Assembly (NCBI GenBank): GCA_021234155.1
Contig: JAJEKV010000002.1
Coordinates: forward strand, 17,546,041-17,610,040
Origin: Isoetes taiwanensis
Taxonomy: Eukaryota > Streptophyta > Lycopodiopsida > Isoetales > Isoetaceae
Length of the DNA: 64,000 bases
Reading direction: 5' to 3'
Position 1 is the stretch's first letter. Every line of letters begins with the position of its first letter. The notes beneath the pieces are model-generated. The model was given only the letters and a program-made list of their open reading frames with translations, did not search any database and had not been told where the DNA came from. Below, piece after piece: positions 44,537 through 59,059 of the stretch. The position numbers were made by a program, and so were the translations under genes.

Positions 44537-45304
44537 ATGCAATGGAGGATAGACGAAATTGAAGAAGAGAAGGCCAAGATCATGCAGAGGTTGGTTGATT
44601 TAGAAAAGATAAATGTTGAATTAGATGCATGGGAATCTTTTGATAGAATAAAACTGCACATCATGGAATTTGAGGAGCAGAATAGGATTAAACATAACGT
44701 TAGGTTGATAGGGATAGCCGAGAAACCTAACGAAGACACCTATCGAGTTACTGCAGAGGTAATAGAAGCAGTTTTCAAAGAGCATCAGAGCATAATCGTA
44801 AAAGCAATACGCTCCGGCCAATGGATGGAAAGAGCAAGGCACATAAATCTGACGCTCAGGGATATTGCAGCTAGGGAACGGGTACTGGGCATGGGGTCCA
44901 GATTGAGGAATGGGATCAAAGTGCAAGAGGCCTTAACAGTCATGCGGCGACAAGGGCTACACAAAGAACTGGCCAAAGAAAGGGAGTTGAACCAATTAGG
45001 GATACATAGGGGGGTCAGGAATGGAAAAGTATTTTTGCACAAACGAATCAGGGACCAACCACCCATAGGACAGGAACAAAACGTGGGGAGACTAGAGGCC
45101 ATAAGGTCGAAAGGATTGGAGGGCGAGGAAACCAACCCCTTGACACCGGTGATGCAGGGATCGGATGAGGTAACGTCAGTGGAGAGAGCTCTCGCTCTGA
45201 TACAGCCCTCATCGGGAGGGGGAAACGGAAGCGGGATTGGCGAGGAACAGACACAGCAAAACGAGCACATATGTCCAGTTTCGATCGCAAAGACCAGGGG
45301 ATGA
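44537..45304 (+). pseudogene. LINE-C ORF1 protein (coiled coil plus L1 ORF1p-like RRM)
   Basis: A 255-residue open frame, start uncertain. Residues 1-50 form a charged coiled coil (IDEIEEEKAKIMQRLVDLEK). An RRM-like segment of the Transposase_22 type follows (NVRLIGIAEKPNEDTYRVTA, then ARHINLTLRDIAARERVL), the pattern of animal-type L1 ORF1p (RxNxRIxGIxE). The C-terminal third is low-complexity. The protein would trimerise and bind element RNA. Plant L1 elements usually carry DUF4283 instead, as LINE-B does, so LINE-C is a different lineage. The frame is intact but the rest of the element is not. Confidence 0.65.
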
Positions 45305-45369
45305 CCGAGAAGGATAACCAACAGGCCAGAGCATACGGAGAACCCAAAGGACCAGCCTAGGGGAAAGAA

Positions 45370-46335
45370 GCATTGACCATATGGTACTGGAACTGCACCG
45401 GGTACCCATGGGATGATGGGGAGAGGCTCGATGAAGCCCATAATTATGATATAATATGTCTGGTGGAGACATGAGAACACAATACCAAGCGACTGCCAGA
45501 GGAAGAGGGGCACCGGCTATTCATATGCTGGAAAGATAAAGATTTTAAGATAGGAAGAGGGAGCGCATTTCTACCTTGCTATATAAAAGAGAATGTAGCC
45601 AATAAAGCATGTATTTTATATTCAGATATCAATAAAAGATACATGCTGCTAAGCATACAATTGCAAAATAAAAAAGATTTAATCATGATTACAACATATT
45701 ATCCGCCACTACTGGATTTGGGGGAGAGTATGATGAAATGGAAAGACCAGGGGCCGATGATACTGATAGGAGACTTGAATGCCAGAACAGGCCAGGAACA
45801 GGCACAAATCACAAGCATAAACGAAATAAGTGGACAATGGATACAAACTGCGAGATCATAAGATTGGAGAAGAAGTATAGAGGACAAGGCGGAAATCAAT
45901 GCCAAAGGCGAGTTATTGATAGAGGTATGGACAACAGCAGGGGTCATTATAGCCAACGGGGTACAAAGATGAAGCAGATTAGGGGAATTCACGAGTTAGA
46001 ATACACATGGGAAAAGCATAGTCGATTATGTAATCTTAAACGACAAAGCAGCGGCAGACATTTCAAGCTTCGTACTAGCAGACTAACCAACGGGGAAAAG
46101 GGAGAGTCATAGACCCATCCAATTGGCAATAAAGCAGGAGGAACAGGCACAGGTGGAGGTATCAGACAAGGAAAACGTCACGAACATGAAGATATACTTC
46201 CAGAATAAACATGCAGAGACCTTCACAGAAAATGTCAGATCAAAAATGGAAAAGTGGGAGTGGGAAAAGCATGGAGCAGACGAGAATGGGAATAGGCTGA
46301 ATGACATAATAGTGAAGGTGGCAACAGAGAAGGTA
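45370..46335 (+). pseudogene. LINE-C ORF2, endonuclease part
   Basis: The APE-type endonuclease is readable with interruptions: WYWNCTGYPWDDGERLDE, ICLVET (catalytic Glu) followed by a TGA at 45471, FKIGRGSAFL, then MITTYYPPLLD and ILIGDLNARTG (Asp/Asn). Downstream frames (45738-46112, 46123 onward) are shifted. The frame ending VKVATEKV is cut at 46334 by the pogo-like element and resumes at 50562. Confidence 0.75.
46334..46335. repeat. TA target duplication of the pogo-like transposon, left
   Basis: TA directly before GGGTCCCC; the partner is at 50560-50561. Confidence 0.75.
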
Positions 46336-46344
46336 GGGTCCCCT

Positions 46345-46735
46345 TCGTTGGTGCACTTAACAGAAACTCAATCCAAAAAATCTGTACAAACAAGCAGTTG
46401 CTTGGATTTCACTTCTAAAATATGCCCTAGCATGTAACACATCAATAATATTAAGCTTCAGGACCAAAAACATCTTACAACTATTTCTACAGCAGCTTGA
46501 ATGAGGGGGGGTCTTACCACCATAATGGTGATGCCTGTCACCACATGGAGCACTTTACCATGGTGCAGAAAACCCCCCTAATGGTGCACTGTATAACTGT
46601 AATTGGTGCGCTCTTTAGCTTCAATTAGAGACATCTAGATCTCTTCTTGGTGCATTGCAATACCTGTAATAGTGCATCTAATGACCTTAATAGTTCAGCC
46701 TGTTCAATAGTTTGGTGCACCAAATCACCATAGAA
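46345..46735. repeat. Subterminal TGGTGCRC repeats of the pogo-like transposon
   Basis: Seven or so copies of (A/T)TGGTGCAC or close variants, with inverted relatives at the other end (50420-50530). Candidate transposase binding sites. Confidence 0.55.
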
Positions 46736-47084
46736 GTAATCTTCAAGTTTAAATAAATATCAAACAACTGTTACACAAATTCATTACACGATTGATATAA
46801 TTCAGTATTGAAGGAGTTGAACCTCCAATTAACCTTCATTTAAAGGTTAACTACCCCAAATTACTGGCCTGCAAAACAGATAGCTCTTGTTACTTTATGA
46901 AGATTGTTCTACATCAAATGATAGCTGAACAGAAAAGAACTCCATATAAATCTTGCTTACAGCTAAATTAAAAAGATGAGAAGACAAATTTTACTTTTAA
47001 ACCAAAGTTATTTTTACAATAAAATAGCCAAACATGCACAACCATATAGTGGGAAAAAAGACTGAATTTCATTGCTTTGACAAG

Positions 47085-49455
<2,371 letters not shown>

Positions 49456-49479
49456 AGTGCAATGTAGGCTGAAGGACAA

Positions 49480-50551
49480 AAATATAACTTAGCTAAGATG
49501 TAAATGGCAGAATGATCAACAAAACTATAGCTCTACTAGGATTGCCAAAGTATATTATAGCCCTGCCAAAGAATAAACACATGTAAATTATCTAAGCTTA
49601 GAAAGGAAAACTAACTTAATTTAACTAAAAAATATAGGTCAAATTAATATGCTAACAATAAGAAGAATCATGACCATACCTCTGTTCACCAGCATCCAAC
49701 ATCCGTTTATCAATTAAATGAAGAAAATAATTCCACCATTGTCAACTGAATCAACATTGTAGAATAAGCAAAATAGAACCGAAGGCTATAAAATACTTTA
49801 AATTCTTACCTCTTTCTCTTCATAAAAAATGATCACATTTCCTGTGCAAAGATACAAGAAATCAGGTCATTGAGACCTTCAATTTGAAATAGAAACTCCT
49901 GCTTGCCACTAATAGACTGAAAGATAAACTGAAATTGGGTCCAAAGAATAAAAGCAAGGAATAGATTCATGGAAGAGCTTACTTGCAATGAGAGGCACAG
50001 GGAAATCGCAGAGCCTTTTATAGTGATGTATGTGTGCATAAAATGAGCCAATTCATGGCTTAACTTGTGAATCGATGGCTTCAACTGCAGCCAACTCATC
50101 GATCCTGTAAAGTAAGAGCACATATTTTTCCCCCGAAAGATGTATGCCTCCCGCCATGAACTTTTTCTAACTACCCCTAAATCTGCATGCAAGAGAAAAA
50201 GGGTTAGATTTCTGCCAGATCAATGATCTTGAGCACCAATGGCTTGATGAAGCTCCTATAATCAAGCAAAGATAAAGAAACGGGAGGGAAAATAACATTC
50301 TGAGGTTAGTTACCAGTAAAGAAATGAAAAATCTTAGCTTCCAATGGTTAGAAATGGCATGGCCATTCAAGGAAAGCAGGAATCCAGACAGGAAACAGAC
50401 AACACAACTTGGGTCTGGAGTGGCGCCATCTGCGGAAGAGAGGTGCGCCATGTAGGGCTTCGTGTTCACAGTTAGGGTGCTGATCTGTTCCGTCATAGGG
50501 GTTGATGTGGGCCTGACATGGCGCACCATATAAGGGAGCCGCTCCAATGTC
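49480..50551. other. 5' (right) non-coding arm of the pogo-like transposon
   Basis: Upstream of the transposase start on the minus strand. No further gene was recognised; subterminal repeats lie near its right end. Confidence 0.45.
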
Positions 50552-50559
50552 GGGGACCC

Positions 50560-50561
50560 TA
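50560..50561. repeat. TA target duplication of the pogo-like transposon, right
   Basis: TA directly after GGGGACCC. Confidence 0.75.
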
Positions 50562-52566
50562 CGTTATCTTCGGAAAATGGAAAAGATCTAGGAAGAACCA
50601 TGCATTCAGTGCCTCAGTATGGTATGATGAGGAATGCAGCGAACAGAAAAGGGGAGTTAGAGACCACAGAGGCACGAAAACATGTCAAACAGAAAAGGTG
50701 GCTTACCTAAGACTGCTGAAATCGAAACGAAACAAAAACTTATTACAACGCCGATGGGGGCTAGTAGACATGTTAAAAAAGCAAACCATGAGGTTCTGGA
50801 AGGGACTGAAAGTAAAGGAAGGCAGGGATAGAAAGCCAGAGAATACACAACATGATACTCGAGGGATCGAGTGGGAGAAATACCTTGAGAAATTGTATAA
50901 GACAAGGGCCATACCGATGCCAATACCCACTCCACCAGAAACAAATAAGTCATGCTTTAGCATGCAGGAAGTGATGGTAGCATTACAGAAAATGTCCAAT
51001 AACAAGGCTCCAGATCTTTATGGACCTACCGTGGAACTACTGAAATAGACACAATAATTGGGAATCAGGTCACCAAGATATTCAATGACATAATCAGCAC
51101 AGGGCTACCAGATAGATGGACATATAACAAGGTAATACCCCTGGACAAGGGGGAAGACAGAGAAGAACCAAGAAACTACAGGACGATAATGGTAAGCTCT
51201 ATCTTCAATAAGTGGTTCAGGAAGGTACTGGATAGCAAATTGAAGCACTAGGCAGAAACAGAAAAGCTAAGAGCACAAGGGCAAGCAAACTTCAGACCTA
51301 AACACTCGACTACAGATCATTTGGTAACCCTTCGAATACTAATAGAGCAAAGCAAATCACAGGGAAAGAAGATAAGATGCTGCTTCGTGCATTTCAGAAA
51401 AGCATTCAACACTGTCATAAGGGAAAAGCTGTTGCAGAGATTAATAGACATGCAGGCCCCAGAAGACATGGATAGGGTCGATCGCATGGTTATATCAGAG
51501 AGTGTATGCTAAAATGGAACAGGAAGGACAGACAATAGATTGTGACACGGGAGTCAAATAGGGGTGCCCATTATCCTCGATACTATTTGGTATTTACATA
51601 GATGCATTACAGGGCTTCATAGAAGAAAGGCAAGGGGATGCGGACACCCCCACCCTAGGGATACTAGGGTACCTATCATGCTGTATGCTGATGACCTAAG
51701 CATAATGGCTATCAAATACAAGAGTATGCACATGCTATTAAGGCTATTAGAGGCTTTCTGTGACAGAACAGGGCTGACAGCGAACCTAGCAAAGACTAAA
51801 ATAGTCACGTTCGGCACCAAGAGCAGACACAGACCCTTCAAGCATATGGGGGCAGAACTGGAAGAATCGGCAGAATACAAATACTTGGGATACGATGCAC
51901 ATGGTACAGATAAATGGTCCAAGGGAGCGGATGCCAGATTCCAGTCAGCCATAGGGAGCTACTTCAATATGAAAACTTCTATAAGAGCAGCAGAATAATT
52001 GACTGAGAGATTAAATGCTACCTGTTTAATACAGTGGTTGCGTCGACACAACTATATGGATCAGAGGCATGGGGGCCTGGCTTATCAGACAATAAATGGG
52101 AAAAGCAAGAAGGGCTCTTCAGGCAATGGCATAGGCAGTAATTCAGAGTGCGGTCAAACACACCCCTAGCTATCATGGTATATGAGACGGGCCAGAGACC
52201 AATGGAGGTAAGAGCCTGGGAAAGGACCATCAGATACTTGTTGAAAGACGACATGGGAGGCCACACTGGAAAATTATCAACAATCGCAATTAGCGAATCT
52301 GTCAAATCACACATCATCACAGGTAATGGGTGGTTCAGGGAATTGGCAGTATGGACCAGAGAGATGGGGTTAAATCTGAGTGACCTAGTAAGTGAAGGGA
52401 AATGGAATGAAGATTGGGCCGACAAAGCAGCAAGAGCATGGCTGCAAAAACACAGCGGCCCAAAAACACTCTGGCTGACAGAAGTTTTTAACCCGGACCA
52501 ACAGATAGGACAATAAATGTACAGAGACATGTCAATTAGGGAAGACAAGAAGGGACACCTTAGCAA
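50562..52566 (+). pseudogene. LINE-C ORF2, reverse transcriptase and C-terminal part
   Basis: It continues the frame cut at 46334. Pre-RT sequence (SVWYDEECSEQKRG, LRLLKSKRNKNLLQ) leads to MSNNKAPDLYGPTVELLK, a motif-0/1 region. Then PKHSTTDHLVTLRILIEQSK and FVHFRKAFNTV (catalytic Asp changed to His), GCPLSSILFGIYIDAL, and YADDLSIMA (catalytic YADD). EYKYLGYDAH follows. The C-terminal part (52148-52516) and a Cys/His remnant (ICDTVRVEDENHVLNE near 52650) complete it. There are several shifts and stops. The altered FxDF motif would by itself abolish activity. Confidence 0.8.
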
Positions 52567-53343
52567 GATTTAGGATGGGGAGTCACGATCTAAAAATAAA
52601 AAAGGACAGATGGAGGAAAGTGAAAAGAGAAAACCGGGTCTATAAAATCTGTGACACAGTGAGAGTAGAGGATGAGAATCACGTGCTCAACGAAGTCGTA
52701 TGATGACATCAGAAACATATACAGGCTTATAAGGTGGGGACAACCAAGACATATCCTAATGACAAGAGCAGATACAAATGCAGATCTCGCAGACGCAATC
52801 AGAAAGATGATAACTTGACACCGGAATGTGCACAGGGAAAGAGGGTTGGTAATGTGAACCAGTGAAAAGGTGGACATTGAAGCCCACAAAAACCCAGCTA
52901 AAAGCTGATGATAACGACGCACCACCGTGCGACCATGATGCCGATTATAAGCGGGATGCCGGTATCAATAGAAAATAAGACAAGCCCTTCGAAAGGGCTA
53001 CAATGTACCAGCAGGCAGCACTAGTAGCACCTCGTTCTCACCCATGCTACATCAGTCTGGAGGCCTTAGGGCACTAGGGACGATAATTCTATTCTATTTT
53101 CAAATAAGGGGCGCATGTCTCAATGTAGTAAAATCTTTGATGTAGGCTAAATCTTGGGCTTCAGATGCAAGGATAAGAAGTAGGATGAAAATATCAGATC
53201 GCAAATGTGGCTCTATTTTCTAAACGCACAGGTAGTCAGGCATTATGTTCCTATTATTCTTTCTTACTCATTTCTCTCTCTATTATCTATATTTTTCCTC
53301 ACCTATTTTGGAGCGCATAATCCTCAAACGAAGAACGAAGAAA

Positions 53344-53962
53344 TGTTAGAAAACAAAATCATTGCATAATTAATGTGGACATTACATGTGCCAGGCAGGT
53401 GAAAGCAGAAGCAGAAGCATTGTTTGAAATTGAAGATTAGGTTGTTTGGTCTAAGTTGTTAAGTTGCATATGAAGCTCGAAATTAAAAGGGGCCAAGGTT
53501 TAACCATTGAAAATTAAGAAGTCAATGGTCAAAGGACCATTTCAAACGATACGTCTGTGGGATATTTCGATAGACCAATTTCCGGGACTGGTAAGTTTAT
53601 CTCATCCGGATTTACAGTTTTGTCGGTTGATTCTTGGAGATATACGGGCAAGCAATGCATAGAGACGGACACAGTGAAGCTATAAAATCCATTCATAAGT
53701 GGTTTGAGCCGGAGTAGTGATCGATTTGATCAAGCAAAGGAAGGACGAAGTTCACTGCAGTGGTTTTTGTTTATGAGACATTATTTACCTTGTTCTAAGT
53801 TCAAATATTGCTTATTACCCTAGTTGAATATTTGAATATCAATTGTTGAAGGGATGATTGAAGCTTGAATGTCTATTTGCAAATTGAGTTTGAATAGACA
53901 ATAGCTTTGTTGAGATTGTTATTGACAACTTCTTTTGAGTCAAATCTTAAAAGATATTTTCA
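53344..53962 (+). repeat. 5' LTR of the copia element
   Basis: 619 bp, TG...CA. A TATA-like GCTATAAAATCC lies inside. Confidence 0.92.
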
Positions 53963-53964
53963 TC

Positions 53965-53976
53965 TGGTATCAGAGC
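53965..53976 (+). promoter_or_regulatory. Primer-binding site, initiator tRNA-Met type
   Basis: TGGTATCAGAGC two bases after the LTR is the standard copia primer-binding site, complementary to the 3' end of initiator tRNA-Met. Confidence 0.92.
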
Positions 53977-53999
53977 AAGGTTGATCATTAGCAGATAAC

Positions 54000-56446
54000 A
54001 TGTCTAGTCGATTTGGTGCTAGCCTTTTGGCTACTGTTGAAGTCTATAAAGGAGGGTCTGGTTTTCAGATCTGGAAGGATGCTGTAAAACACATACTGGA
54101 AGTTGAGGATTTATGGGATCTGGTTGATCCTACTGCTACTGATACTAATGCAGGTGTAGTTGGGCAACTGCAAGCACAAGTGTTGTTGCTGCTGCATCCA
54201 CTGCAGGGGGTTCAGGAGGAGATGCAGATACTGCTAGTGTGTGGAGCTGAAAGATCAGTAGTCCACTCTGCTGAGTTGCTTAAAAATTTAGAACAAGGAG
54301 AAGCTAGAAGTGTTCAAGTAGGAAATGGAGCCTTGCAAAGGATTGAAGGAAGAGGGCTGCTGTAGTTATAGGATTTGCATGGAAATCTAGTAGACATCAA
54401 GAATGTTGTGTGTGTACCTGGCATTATTAAAAATCTGATATCTATTAGTCAGTTAGTTGACTTGGGTTATAAAATCATATTTGATGATGATGGTCGTAAT
54501 ATTTGGTTTGATAATAAAATCAAGTTTCATGCCAAACGAGTTGGTAGACTTTTTCAGCTGGATCATGATAATAGTCTATCTTGCAATGTATTAATGTTAT
54601 CTGAATTTGAGCTATGGCACAATCGACTAGCTCATACTCATTCAAATAATCTCAAGCTATTAGCAAAGAAGGGATTCATCCAATATGAAAATCAAGAAAG
54701 GGGCATGCTTGGAAAAATAAACAGACTGCCCTTTCTCAAAGCAAAGAAGAAAACTAAGGAGATACTAGAGTTAGTTCATACTGACTTATGTGGACCCTTG
54801 TATATCAGAGGAAGAACTAGTAAAAGATATTTTATCACATTCATTGATGATTATACCCAAAAATGCAAATGTTATTTGCTAGCTAACAAAGCTCGAGCCT
54901 TAATAGCATTCAAGCAATTTGTGGCAGAATCAGAAAGGCAAACATGTATGAAATTGAAGTGCATAAGGTCTGACAGAGGGGGAGAATATCTTTCAGCCAA
55001 ATTTAAGAGTTTTTGTATTGCAAATGGCATCAGAGGCGAACTGCCTACTGTTGAACCTCCTCAAGTGACAAATGGTCAAATTGATTATGAGGAGGAGGAG
55101 AAGAAAAACAAAGCAAATGAAGAAACTGAACATGAAGCACCACAAACTCAGAGAACTGGAGCTGAATTTGCTGAAATAGAAGTCCTTGAGGCAGACAAAG
55201 CACCAGAAAGAAAGACTAGAAAGAGGAGAACAGAAGCACAAAGGTTACAAGATGAGATTAAATTTGATAAAGGAAGTAAAAGGCTGGAACTATTGGAATC
55301 AGAACAAGCAGTTGATGAAATTGAACAAATTATGGCCATAATAGAAGATATTGAGATACCAAGAACTGTTGAGCAGGCTTTAGAGAGCACTAATGCAGAA
55401 GAATGGAAAAGGGCTATGCATGATGAATTAAGTTCTTTTGCAGACACTCACACTTATGATATTGTTAAACAACCTGCTGGACAAAACATAGTTGGCAGTA
55501 AATGGATTTTCAAAATTAAAGCTAATGCAGATGGCTCAAAAAAATATAAAGCACGGTTGGTGGCTCAGGGTTTTACTCAAAAATAGGGACAAGATTATGA
55601 TGAAACTTATTCACCTATAGTCAAGCTTACTAGCCTAAGGGTCCTTTTGAGTCTAGCCAATGCTCTTGATTATGAAATACATCACATGGATGTGAAGACA
55701 GCATTTCTAAATGCTATGCTAGAAGAAGACATCTTTATGAAACAGGCTCCTGGTTTTGAAAAAGGGAGAAATTGGTTTAGAAATTGAATAGGACAGTATA
55801 TGGTTTGAAGCAAGCTCCAAGAGAATGGTATCTTTGCATAGATACATTTCTAAGAGAGCAAGGCTTTGAAAAACTTCAAAATGATGGCAATCTCTATAGG
55901 TACAAAATAGAGGATGAATTTGCATGACAATAATCTGCAAATGTATGCCTATTCAGATGCTGACTGGGCAGGTGACCAAACTGAAAGGAAGTCCACTACA
56001 GGTTATGTAATCTTTCTTGGAGGTGGCACAATAAGTTGGAGGACTAAAAAGCAATCTGCAATAGCATTATCTTCAGCTGAAGCTGAGTATGCTGCTTCAT
56101 CTCTTTTATCTAGAGAAATAGCTTGGCTCAGAAGACTATTGGAAGAGTTGAATCTTAAACAGGTAAATCCCACAACTATCTTTTCAGATAGTCAAAGTTG
56201 CATTGCTATAGTCAAAAATCCGGTTGAACATGAGAGAACTAAGCATATAGAATTAAGCATGCATTATATCAGGGATCAAGCTGCAAAAGGAAATATTAGA
56301 ATGACTTATGTTAGCACTGATAGACAGATAGCAGACATGTTTACAAAAGGTCTTGCAGAAAATAAGTTTACAGGTTTTCAAAGGCAGCTCAAAGTACATT
56401 ATTTATGCAATGAAGGAGGAGTGTTAGAAAACAAAATCATTGCATA
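54000..56446 (+). pseudogene. Copia gag-pol with internal deletions and stops
   Basis: ATG 54000 begins gag (FQIWKDAVKHILEVEDLWDLV). The gag C-terminus, zinc knuckle and protease core are mostly deleted; the frame resumes at 54375 with VPGIIKNLISISQL and the GAG-pre-integrase region (ELWHNRLAHTH). Integrase keeps ELVHTDLCGPL and FITFIDDYT (D) and KCIRSDRGGEY (second D), then is cut before the Glu. A Lys/Glu-rich linker leads to RT (EWKRAMHDEL, SKWIFKIKANADG, ARLVAQGFTQK), a TAG at 55584, and YSPIVKLTSLRVLLSLAN with MDVKTAFLNA. The RT palm with YVDD is deleted. RNase H is well kept from 55914 (YSDADWAGD, SSAEAEYAA, FSDSQSCIAI). Non-autonomous. Confidence 0.88.
56412..56421 (+). promoter_or_regulatory. 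Polypurine tract of the copia element
   Basis: GAAGGAGGAG immediately before the 3' LTR. Confidence 0.75.
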
Positions 56447-57040
56447 ATTAATGTGGACATTACATGTGCCAGGCAGGTGAAAGCAGAAGTAGAAGCATTG
56501 TTTGAAATTGAAGATTAGGTTGTTTGATCTAAGTTGTGAAGTTGCATATGAAGCTCGAAATTAAAAGGGGCCAAGGTTTAACCATTGAAAATTAAGAAGT
56601 CAATGGTCAAAGGACCATTTCAAACGATACGTCTGTGGGATATTTCGATAGACCAATTTTCGGGACTGGTAAGTTTATCCCATCCGGATTTACAGCCTTG
56701 TCGGTCGATTCTTGGAGATATAAGGGCAAGCAATGCATAGAGACGGACACAATGAAGCTATAAAATCCATTCATAAGTGGTTTGAGCCGGAGTAGTGATC
56801 GATTTGATCATGCAAAGGAAGGACGAAGTTCACTGCAGTGGTTTTTGTTTATGAGACATTATTTACCTTGTTCTAAGTTCAAATATTGCTTATTACCCTA
56901 GTTGAATATTTGAATATCAATTGTTGAAGGGATGATTGAAGCTTGAATGTCTATTTGCAAATTGAGTTTGAATAGACAATAGATTTGTTGAGATTGTTAT
57001 TGACAACTTCTTTTGAGTCAAATCTTAAAAGATATTTTCA
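56422..57040 (+). repeat. 3' LTR of the copia element
   Basis: 619 bp, same ends as the 5' LTR, about 12 substitutions. Confidence 0.92.
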
Positions 57041-57719
57041 TCAAAGATGCTATTCTTCAACGGCCCTTTTCGTGCCGATATTGTAGGAGTGATCCGGCAA
57101 AATCCTTTGTAACGATGCTATTCCTTACCAACTCTTTTTGTGCTAATATTTTATATGTGACGAGCACATTGCACCTGTAACTTTTTTTAATCTTCAAGCC
57201 CTTGCCGTCAATCTTTTACTGTTCAACTAGGTGGGCCTACACACATGCTTTCTTTCTTGCTCCAATGGCAGATGAAGAGGCAAATAGTAGATGCTGGGTA
57301 AGATGCACGACAAAGATTAAAGATGTATTTTCATTTTTTTGCACTGCTTAGGTTTTTGCACTGTTATCTATGATTGTACCATTTCTAGAATTCATGTGGT
57401 TGGTTGCTCTTTGTTCTTTACACATGTTTTAGGCAGTTCAAGCTGTTACATCACGAGAATTCTAGAAGTATAACAGAGAGTCTGTTATTTGTAATCCAAG
57501 ATATCTAAACCCCACTTTCGCATCCACACCAACCCATTAACATACCACCCTTTTTCAAATGTTTCCTTTTGGGCCAAATGTGGAAGAGCCTCATCATACA
57601 TTGTATTCAATCTACAGATATAATTCAAAAAAGATATAAAGCTTCACATTCCAAGGGCAACATATCACACTCTACTAGCATGATCTCATAGGGAGTCTGC
57701 ATCTTGACCCCTAATTCCG
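57041..57719. other. No gene recognised
   Basis: Between the copia element and the minus-strand LINE. It may include the 3' end of that LINE, but no tail repeat is evident. Confidence 0.4.
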
Positions 57720-58985
57720 TGTGTCAAAACTTTTTTTGCACCTTTTCCAACTTATCCCATAGGTCCAATGACAACCATGGCCCCCAAACCTCACTGCCAT
57801 ACAACACCATTGTTTGTACAAGAGTCTTATACAAAATTCTCTTCAGACTGAATTTCCAAATATTCAACTGTCTACACTTTCTATGTAGTACAAATAAGGC
57901 TTTCAATCCCCCTATCACAGGCTGATCTATTGTTTGCAACCATCTGAAATTCTTGTCCATCGTAATGCCAAGGTACTTATAGAAACTAGTGATCTCCCCG
58001 ACTGCCTTTTATATAAAAAACTGTAACAGTGATCCAACATGGTACCAAAAAGAACTATCTTGGTCTTGTTTAAATTTATTGTAAACCCACTTGGCTTCGT
58101 GACAGCAACACAATGTCATCTGCATACAGAGGAAAACAATGTAACCTCCAATAAGCGTTCCTCCTCCTCCATGATTTCGGATCCAACCTTCTAACTCATC
58201 TATAAACAAATCAAATAGTATAGGTGAGAGGGGACATCCTTGCTTTACACCAATGTTATTTTCAATGTGCTCCCGACAGTGCTCATATAGTGGAAAGGAA
58301 AGTTGCATGATAACTTTATCATATAGCAGCTTAACTGCATGTCTATATTCCATGGGAATGTTTAACTTTTGCAACCTCTCCCATAGGCTAGCCCTACAAA
58401 TTGCTACCATTATCATCCTATAGTTTCCAGGATTTCGATCATCACCTGCCTTATGGAGTGGGATAACTCTATTTTTATGCTAGTCTGCCGGAAAGCCCCG
58501 TTGAATAGTAGCATTCAATAAATTCACCAGCACTTCAGCCACTTTGGGCCCAGCCCACTTCAACATTTCAGCTACCATGCCATTTGGATCTACAGCCGCC
58601 GTTTGCTAGCTTTTTAAGGCCTGCATGAATGTCATTAGCTTGAAATGTTAGCTAGCTTACACTACAATGCAATTCATTCTCAACCCCTTCTACATAGTAA
58701 AGTTTACGTAAGTGTTCAAGCAATACTCCTCGATCAAGATGTCTTTCCTGCATAGGTGTATGTTTGAGCTTTTGCCAAAACCGTTTTGCTTCTTTTAACA
58801 TTTTTGTAATCCACTCTTCTTGTTCTGCCTAAGAAAAGCACATTTTTTTGGCCTTTATCAAACACTTAAATGTTTTCAACAATTCAATCCTTTCCGGACC
58901 ATGCATATGCAAATACCGTTTCCTACTCTCCTTGCATTCCTGGTCAAACCAGCCGTTGCATGGAAGCCGTTTCACGGTCAAACCA
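57720..58985 (-). mobile_element. LINE-D: minus-strand LINE RT remnant
   Basis: Minus-strand translation in order: CNGWFDQECKESRKRYL, FWQKLKHTPMQERHL, RVIPLHKAGDDRNPGNYRMI, LYDKVIMQLSF, GVKQGCPLSPILFDLFIDELEGWI, a YADDIVLL box in a shifted frame, FRWLQTIDQPVIGGLKALF and LVQTMVLYGSEVWGP. The GCPLSP and LVQT-VLYGS-VWGP motifs match LINE-A. Stops and frame changes are frequent, and the endonuclease side is missing. Confidence 0.8.
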
Positions 58986-59043
58986 GAGAGAGAGAGAGGG
59001 GGAGGGAGGGAGGGAGGGAGGCAGGGAGGGAGGGAGGGAGAGA
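58983..59043. repeat. (GA)n-(GGAG)n simple repeat
   Basis: A GA run followed by GGAG units with one variant, at the 5' edge of LINE-D. Open frames across it are repeat artefacts. Confidence 0.9.
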
Positions 59044-59059
59044 AGTGAAGTGAAGTGAA

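Larger units (their letters stand above)
53344..57040 (+). mobile_element. Ty1/copia LTR retrotransposon, internally deleted
   Basis: Two 619-bp LTRs start TGTTAGAAAAC and end TATTTTCA. By eye they differ at about 12 positions (roughly 98% identical), so the insertion is fairly recent. The internal region is only 2,459 bp against more than 4 kb for intact copia. Flanking five bases (AGAAA and TCAAA) do not match, so no clean target duplication is visible. Confidence 0.9.

Noticed and set aside
53338-57045. Target duplication for the copia element
   Set aside because: Flanks AGAAA and TCAAA agree at only three of five bases; not reported as a duplication.
58820-59058. Overlapping frames with GREGGREGG-like repeats
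   Set aside because: Translation of the GGAG simple repeat joined to antisense LINE-D.
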